Both the position numbers and the translations under genes were made by a program. A stretch of DNA of 13,648 nt from Jimgerdemannia flammicorona. Taxonomy: Eukaryota; Mucoromycota; Endogonomycetes; Endogonales; Endogonaceae. Below, piece by piece: positions 7,893 to 13,648 of the stretch. The stretch covers positions 1 to 13,648 of the forward strand of contig RBNI01004668.1 of the NCBI GenBank assembly GCA_003990745.1, in the 5' to 3' direction. The notes below the pieces were generated by a model. The model saw only the letters and a program-made list of their open reading frames with translations. It searched no databases and was not told where the DNA came from. Within the stretch, counting starts at the first letter, position 1. Every line of letters starts with the position of its first letter.

Positions 7893-7957
7893 GTGCATTC
7901 AAATCAAAACGGACTAAATTTCTTTGAGAGATAAGATCGGTTTTGATTTGAACGCAT
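7893..7957. repeat. 18-bp inverted repeat (hairpin)
   Basis: 7893-7910 (GTGCATTCAAATCAAAAC) and 7940-7957 are reverse complements at 16 of 18 positions, with a 29-nt loop. It lies about 280 bp upstream of the SAM gene. It could be a relic of a small inverted-repeat element or a protein-binding palindrome. Confidence 0.6.
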
Positions 7958-8875
7958 GGTTGTCATTCATACATAGTTCTCCTTAGCTGCAAATATCGCT
8001 GTATTCTCCTAATTATTGTCAGGAATTCACATCTAGATAAACAAAGTTGATTTGAATACTTGAACCTTAAAAAGGAATGTGAAGTTCGAACCGAAATCCA
8101 GTTCGACATTTTCATGGCGCAGTAATCAACACAGCATGTGTCCTCTCATGAGAATTTTGATGGGAGGGTATAGCCAAAAGAAGGCTATAAAAAGTTTGTG
8201 TCTGCTTCCCATGGCTGTGTCAGGTGAGCCGATTCCTCTTAAAAGTTTTTGTTTAAGTGAGCAGACCGCCCTGAGCGATTCTTCGCCTTTGGGGTCGTTT
8301 GCGAGGTGATAGTAGGGTTGTGGTGCGTGTTGACTACCCATCCTAGTCAGATCCAAAATGGGATAGTCTCGTTTCCGTTGAATCGAGAAAATGTTCGTGA
8401 CCATCTGTATGGTTATTAACCAGAGGACAGAACCTTGGATTGTTACCTATTGGGCAATCTCGTTCACAAATTTTGTCACGGCCCACCTCGTAAATTTCTC
8501 AATGGGGCGTTTCGGTAAGTAGAATGGTAGGGACCCGACAGTTTCCTGATCACGAAAAACCGCTACATGGTCAGAAAGCAAAGTGTCAAATGTTCTGTGC
8601 TAAGAATTGTCAGCCGACGAGTACCATACCTTTCCAGTTACTAATGTGGAATGAACAAATCCTCATGTTGGAGCTTTTGACACCTTCAGGATTTTGATGG
8701 ACCCGAGTCAATTATAGGTTTCATGCTATGTCCACAGTGGTAATCACACTCTAATTGATGAAACTGCAAGTCGTAACTTTGATCGGACAGGTGGCTTAAA
8801 TTTTGAGCAGTAATGAACGTTTTGGGTTGTACCTGTATATAAATGTTTTAGGATAGCTGATATACTGAAGCCAAT
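7958..8875. other. intergenic stretch without a convincing gene
   Basis: Short open frames occur on both strands (8079-8309 plus, 8126-8404 minus). They overlap each other and show no recognisable domain or clear splice context. I see no tRNA or known element. Confidence 0.5.
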
Positions 8876-9160
8876 ATGCCTGGACGTGCTGATGTCATCA
8901 GTCTGCCAATTCTGAAAGCATCGATGCCTTCATCCTCGAACATAAACCAGATCTCTGTGGTGCGTGGACATGTTCATGTGATCGTATTGGGGAACGGTAA
9001 CAAAGGCAGCGGAGGTCGCGCGCTTCGAAATTGTAGCAATTGCGTTCTCTGCAACCATGAGCTTGGCGATGATTTTGAATTGTACGAAACACGCGTTCGG
9101 GTTGGTCAGAAACGTTTGACACGGCATTGCGAGGTTGCTACGCAGGATGATATCACGTAA
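8876..9160 (+). CDS. hypothetical 94-aa protein
   Basis: ATG 8876 to TAA 9158-9160. TATATAAAT lies about 40 bp upstream, and AATAAA about 50 bp downstream (near 9208). The product has a cysteine cluster, NCSNCVLCNHELGDDFELYE, reminiscent of a metal site but with no family match that I know. Minus-strand frames overlap it. It may be a small gene, one exon of a larger one, or chance. Confidence 0.25.
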   Translation: MPGRADVISLPILKASMPSSSNINQISVVRGHVHVIVLGNGNKGSGGRALRNCSNCVLCNHELGDDFELYETRVRVGQKRLTRHCEVATQDDIT

Positions 9161-9833
9161 ATCTGGATTCCTGGTACCATACATTGAGTACCTGCGCCAT
9201 ACATTTAAATAAATACATGTGTACACTAAGTACGCCATGTAATTATGTGACGTGGTTTTATGATGCTTTTGCAATTTTCAACTTAACTCTCGTCAGGCGA
9301 TGGACCAACTGGTGAATGATTACGTCCAGGAGGGTCTGACGTCCGTTGTGTGGAATGCTGGGTCTATCCATCATGACTGAAGCATATCTGCGATACTCAA
9401 ACGACTTGGCTTTTTTAAGAGCGGGACATAATCTATGGAAGATCTGACAACCGTATCGTTGGCATCGCAGGACGTATCAGGATCTGTCTGTTATTAGACA
9501 CTGGCACAGCGGAATGTATAGAAAACCGAGTAGTTGCGTGGAAGCGAAATCGGCAGATTTTGAATTGAAAGCCATATTTTATTTCCATAATGTCTTCATC
9601 GATGCGCGGGTATTAGAGTGAAAATAAACAGATTGGGGTCATTATGGGTTAATCGAAAAAACTGATATATGTAAACATATTTTAAATTCTGCCAAAATGA
9701 ATTGCCCATTCCACCTCGCTTCCGCTGATGTTAAGGGTTACAGAGGACCACATAAATGTATACGCGAGGATTTCGACTGGAAACTAAACATATGGATGCT
9801 AAAGCATAGTGTGCTCCATTTCTACATTCTCCA
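9161..9833. other. region downstream of the LRR gene, no gene seen
   Basis: This follows the stop of the LRR gene on the minus strand. No AATAAA was confirmed for that gene, and frames here are short and without recognisable motifs. Confidence 0.45.
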
Positions 9834-12684
9834 TTAAACCAAGACTTTGAGGCTCGCGATTACTTTCTTCGCTTCGACTAGAGCGCTGGTTCCCTTCACG
9901 CCAAAGTTATTCTCTACAGACGAATACAGAAAATGCATACGCATTGTTATCAGCTAGAATGCTACGCAAATAAATACAAAAACAAAATGTGCTTCATTCC
10001 TACAGACCTGATAAATCCAGGTTTTCCAGGCTGGTGTTCATTTTCAGCGCTTCAGCTAGTGCGATGGCTCCCTTCTCGCCGATACCATTTCCTACAGAGG
10101 ACCCCACACGCGGTTGTCAGCTCGGAGGCTTAACAGATGAATGCAAAAATATAATATGCTTCGTTCCCACATACTGGCTAGCTGCACGTCTTGCAGGCTT
10201 GTGTTCATTTTCAGTGCTTCCGCTGGCTCCCTTCTCGCTAACGCCAATGCCTAGAGAGGAACAAGTAAAATTAATATGCTTCGTCATCGGATTGAACTCT
10301 AACGAATGCAAAATCAAAATGCGCTACATTTCTACATACATTCTAAATTCAGGTTTTGCAGGCTTGAGTTCATTTTCAGTGCTTCGGCTAGCGCGCTGGT
10401 TCCCTTATCGCCAATGGAATTGTCTACAGAGAAACACATAAAATGTAATCGAATCGTTGTCAGCTAAAACGTCAAATAGATGAAAGCAAAAATGTAATGC
10501 ACTTCATTCCAGCATACTCCTTAGATTCAATATTTGCAGGCTCGTGTTCAATTTCAGTGCTTCGGCTAGTGTGCTGCCTCCTTTCTCGCCAATCCCATTT
10601 GCTACAGGGAACACATAAATTTATACGTGTAGCTGTTAGCTAGAACACTGAACAGATGAATGCAAAAATACAATGCAATATACATTTTAGGTTTAGGCTT
10701 TGCAGGCTCGCGTTCATTTTCAGAGCTCCGGCTAGTGCGCAGGCTCCCTTCTCGCCAATAGAATTATCTACAGGGGAACACGTTAAATGGATACGGGTGG
10801 TTTGTAGCTTGTAGCTAGAACGAATGTGTAATGCACTTCATTCGTACACACCCCATAGATTCAGATTTTGCAGACTCCTGTTCATTTTTAGTGCTTCGGC
10901 TAGTGCGCTGGCTCCCTTCTCACCAATGCCATTGTCTACAGAGGAACACATGCATGCTTGTCAGCTAGAGCACTAAACAGATGAATTCAAAAACGTAATG
11001 CTCTTCATTCGTACATACTTGTTAGATCCAGATTAATAAGTCTTGTATTTATTTTCAATCCTTGGGCTAGTACGCTGGCTCCCTTTTCGCCAATAACGTT
11101 ATCTGCAAAAGAACACATAAAAATATACACGCGCGGTTGTTGGTTAAACCACTAAGCAGATTAATGCAAAAATATACTGCGCTTCATTCCTACATACCCC
11201 ATAGATTCAGGTTTTGCAGGCTCGTGTTCATTTTCAGTGTTTCAGCGAGTGCGCTGGCTCCCATCTCACCAATATCATTGTCTACAGAGTAACACATACG
11301 TGCTTGTCAGCTAAAAAAACTAAACAGGTGAATCCAAAAATATAATGCTCTTTATCTCCACACACTTGTTAGATCCAGGCTTTGAAGTCTTGTGTTCGTT
11401 TTCAGTCCATGGGCTAGTACACTGGTTCCCTTTTCGCCAAGACCATTTTCTGCAAAGGATCACGTAAAATTTATACGCGCGGTAGTCAGCTAGAGCACTA
11501 AACAACTTAATGCAAAAGTATAATTTGCTTCATTCCTACATACCCCATAGATTCAGGTTTTGCAGGCTCTTGTTAATTTTCAGTGCTTCGGCTAGTGCGC
11601 TGGCTCCCTTCTCACCTATACCATTGTCTACAGAGGAACACACAAAATGTATACGCATGCTCGTCACCTAGAACAATAAACAGATAATGCAAAAATATAA
11701 TGCTCGTCGCTCCCGCATACATGTTAGATCCAGGTTTTGCAGGCTTGTGTTCATTTTCAGTCCTTCGGCTAATATGCTAACTCCCTTTGCGCCAATATTA
11801 TTTCCTACACAAAATTTATATGCTTGGCTATCAGCTAGCGTACTAAACATATAAATGCAAAAATATAATGTTCTTCGTTCCTCATACTTGCTAGATTCAG
11901 GTATTGCAGGCTCGTGTTAATTCTCAGTCCTTCGGCTAGTGCGCTGGCTCCCTTCTCGTCGATATAACGTCCTACAGATGAACATACAAAATGTGTATAC
12001 ATAGTTGTCAGCTAGAACAATAAACAGATGATTGCAATAATATAATGTGTTTAATTCCTACATACCTTTTTTATAATAACCCAATCTGACTATAGAAGTA
12101 CAAAAAAAAAAGTATTTGTATAGCTAACAGTTAGAAACTATTAAAAAGATAATACTGTTTTCATTGCTATAACTTCAGCTACAATGATGTAATTATTTTT
12201 CTATTCAGAGGAGAAATCTCAGATATGAGATGTAACTACTGTATAAAGCTATTATAGTTGTATACCTGAAAGATCAAGTGTTCGAAGTTGAAGACATTTC
12301 TGAATAATGTTTTTAATCCTACAAACAGGTAAAGATTGACTTTGTTAGTATATATATTTTTGGTTATTATTAATAATTATAAAAATATTAAACATTAAAT
12401 GAATGATAATTATACTGTATATTTTTTATCTCATTTATTCTAGAGAAGTATATTTATGTGATGTTAGCATTTAACACATCAAGTTTTTCAAATGAAAAAA
12501 TGTTCACATTAACTTACACAAGGATTTCAATGATGGTTGTAGCATTAATAAGAGCTTCTACATCTTCCAAATGAACATTTTCGCAACCTACAAAGCTATA
12601 ATTTCATAAATCAGTAGTCATTTCCAGCAAGAAAATTATAAGACAAAGGTTTACTTAATACCTGATTTTCCGCAAAGGAATACC
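9834..12684 (-). CDS. LRR protein gene, 5'-truncated, one repeat per exon
   Basis: Exons, minus strand, 5' to 3': about 12684-12662 (end only), 12595-12518 (or start 12587), 12318-12266, 11971-11888, 11804-11721, 11627-11544, 11449-11366, 11281-11198, 11102-11019, 10935-10852, 10767-10684, 10601-10518, 10423-10340, [10250-10175 damaged], 10091-10008, and 9913-9834 with stop TAA 9836-9834. All introns are GT-AG. The first exons join in frame (IPLRKI, SFVGCENVHLEDVEAL, then IKNIIQKCLQLRTLDLSG). Eleven exons of exactly 84 nt, phase 1 to phase 1, each code a 28-residue RNI-type LRR: NxIGEKGASALAEALKMN followed by TSLQNLNLxG. The last exon is a diverged cap. These LRRs form a solenoid used for protein binding. 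The N-terminal half is missing, since GC-rich repeat starts at 12686. It may be the LRR half of a SAM-type gene like that at 5498-7617. Confidence 0.7.
10008..11971 (-). repeat. tandem array of about 170-bp LRR exon-intron units
   Basis: Twelve units at 165-178 bp spacing, each with one LRR exon and one 82-95-nt intron. The introns are also alike (donor GTATGTAGGAATGAA and an ATTTTTGCATT core on the minus strand), so whole exon-intron units were duplicated. Three adjacent pairs (10935/11102, 11281/11449, 11627/11804 exon starts) alternate a LNLWG type with a LDLT type, showing a two-exon duplication of about 346 bp. Confidence 0.85.
10175..10250 (-). pseudogene. damaged LRR exon with 8-nt deletion
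   Basis: The exon is 76 nt instead of 84. The bases coding most of A-L-A in GASALAEAL are lost, so inclusion shifts the frame. The Asn of the repeat is also replaced (IGVSEKGAS). Splice sites remain (CTCTCTAG acceptor, GTATGT donor). Skipping it would keep the frame because neighbours are phase-1 symmetric. Confidence 0.75.
12066..12089 (-). other. decayed LRR exon remnant
   Basis: The next unit after 11888-11971 should end near 12066, and a unit-like donor GTATGTAGGAATTAAA is there. The exon body is replaced by AT-rich sequence, leaving at most 24 nt between a TATAG acceptor and the donor. The neighbours join in frame without it. Confidence 0.35.
12090..12660 (-). other. AT-rich part of the LRR gene with split LRR exons
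   Basis: Mainly introns. The coding pieces are 12318-12266 and 12595-12518. Phase 2 at the CTTGT/GTAAGT donor fits the next exon, giving EILV-IKNIIQKCLQLRTLDLSG. This makes one LRR split over two exons, unlike the 84-nt exons that follow. Confidence 0.55.
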
Positions 12685-12685
12685 A
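12661..12685 (-). repeat. 25-bp shared exon end, right copy
   Basis: Matches 5351-5375 at 23 of 25 positions in the same orientation. It codes IPLRKI and ends in a GTATTA donor. Similarity stops at 12685, where the GC-rich repeat region begins. Confidence 0.7.
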
Positions 12686-13648
12686 GGGCTCCTTTCTCCG
12701 CTACCTTACCAGTCACAAGGTTTGGTAGGCAACCTTCCGAGTCCCCTTTCCCCTATTATTACCCCCTCTACCTCGGGTTGGTTTGCTGTGCCTGCATGGG
12801 CATGGTGGGAGGAGGGCAATGGTGATGAGTTGCCCCTTTATTGGTGTCCGATCGGTGTCTTCTGCACTTTTTCGCGGTTTCTGGTGCCTCTGGCTGTGTC
12901 TGGAGTGTACCCGTTTTGGTGCGGTGCTTTCTTCCTTTTGCCGTCATCAACAAGGTGTCATCTCTGGTATGTCACAGGCTACGTAGGGTGTCGGCCGACC
13001 TTGGGCATCAAGTGCCAGTGTAGGTTACCTGCAGGTTATTCGGTGCCTGTGGTGGGGCCCTCTGAGCTTTGGCGAGCTTCCCGGCAAGCACGGTGCTGGT
13101 GTAGGTGACTGCTTTTCGGGTGGAGTTGGGTTGGGAGGGGAGATGGCCGTCACAGATAGGAGGAAGGGCGATAACGGTGGACCAGTAGGGTGCCAGGCTG
13201 GGGGCGGTCATCGGGGCTGGGGTGGGTGCTGCTTCGGTGGGGCCTTTTGATTGGTGCAGCATGGTTAGGTGGTAGGTGACACTCTCGGCTTCTTTTGGCG
13301 GGTAGCAGGGTGAGGCCCCAGTCGCCAGGGGGGGTCAGGGGGCCTGAGGCTACCCATTTCAGGCATCTTGGCTGTACTCAACTGGAACCGGGAGCTGACA
13401 CAGCAACGTGATCGAGGCCCACAGGCTTGAGTAGTAGGGTATTGGGGGTTTCCTCCCGCCTCACGTGTAAGTCCTCTACTCACCTCATCTGGGAGAACCA
13501 GGCCCTACCCACTGTGTTGTGCTTTGATGAGGGTTTTTTCTTTGCCTGTCATTCTCTTTGGGGTGGCAGGGGCTATTCTATTCGGCTCGGGCATGGCCTT
13601 GTACATACGTTGGGTTCTCAGGCATGCGCTTTCGGTCGTTGGCATATG
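12686..13648 (+). repeat. GC-rich interspersed repeat, copy 2
   Basis: 12990-13570 matches copy 1 at 2790-3400 in the same orientation. The part 12686-12990 has no partner in the window, because copy 1 is cut at 2787. It keeps its CpG sites. No poly(A) end is reached before the window edge. Short open frames on both strands show no domain; their similarity to copy 1 frames reflects DNA similarity and is broken by indels. Confidence 0.6.

Noticed and set aside
8898..9274. Minus-strand open frames over 8898-9274
   Set aside because: They overlap the plus-strand ORF, show no domain and have no clear splice or promoter context.
9933..10441. Plus-strand open frames across the LRR array
   Set aside because: They are antisense to LRR exons with matching phases and LRR consensus on the minus strand.
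10008..11971. CRISPR-like array (regular 170-bp spacing)
   Set aside because: The repeats are LRR exons with splice sites in a eukaryotic gene; units are long and spacers are homologous.
5351..12685. The 25-bp repeat as a simple target-site duplication of a giant transposon
   Set aside because: It is 25 bp with mismatches, codes the same exon end and donor, and weak similarity continues into the intron, so shared gene ancestry explains it better.
12722..13262. Open frames on both strands in repeat copy 2
   Set aside because: Frames are not kept in copy 1 because of indels, and the composition is GC-driven. Similarity reflects DNA duplication.

Overview
This is nuclear DNA of a eukaryote, most likely a filamentous fungus. 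Genes are split by short GT-AG introns (about 80-250 nt), and the rest is dense LTR retroelements and repeats. The two minus-strand genes combine a SAM domain, a coiled coil, PRLFFIFPED- and WVCKNH-like modules, and ribonuclease-inhibitor-type LRRs. From memory, unsearched, this mix resembles families expanded in Mucoromycota (Mortierella-like and other mycorrhizal lineages). The species cannot be fixed from the window.

Layout. (1) 1-2787, minus strand: the 5' end of an LTR retrotransposon. It has an LTR of about 2.1 kb, a primer-binding site at 692-703 and an open gag-like frame running off the left edge. The LTR carries its own acidic protein gene, broken by one in-frame TGA. (2) 2788-3688: a GC-rich repeat (copy 1) ending in an AATAAA signal and a 19-A tail. 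(3) 3689-5328, plus strand: a remnant of a second LTR element, with polypurine tract and an LTR of about 1.5 kb. This LTR also holds an intact 243-aa acidic gene, related to the broken one on the other strand. (4) 5329-7617, minus: the 5' half of a SAM/coiled-coil gene of five or six exons. (5) 7618-9833: mostly non-coding, with small repeats and one weak ORF. (6) 9834-12685, minus: the LRR half of a similar gene. Its core is a tandem array of 84-nt, phase-1 exons, each coding one 28-residue LRR. (7) 12686-13648: GC-rich repeat copy 2, CpG-rich where copy 1 is CpG-decayed.

How it fits together. The SAM half ends, and the LRR half begins, at the same 25-bp segment (5351-5375 and 12661-12685, 23/25 identical), and in both places repeats begin there. 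Read on the minus strand, the LRR half lies upstream of the SAM half. This is a circularly permuted order relative to a SAM-to-LRR gene. It could be two neighbouring paralogs cut at the same exon, or one gene moved through a circular intermediate.

The two most notable points are this permuted, exon-modular LRR gene and the pair of LTRs that each carry a protein gene between two TATA boxes. All splice sites were read by eye, with no transcript support.
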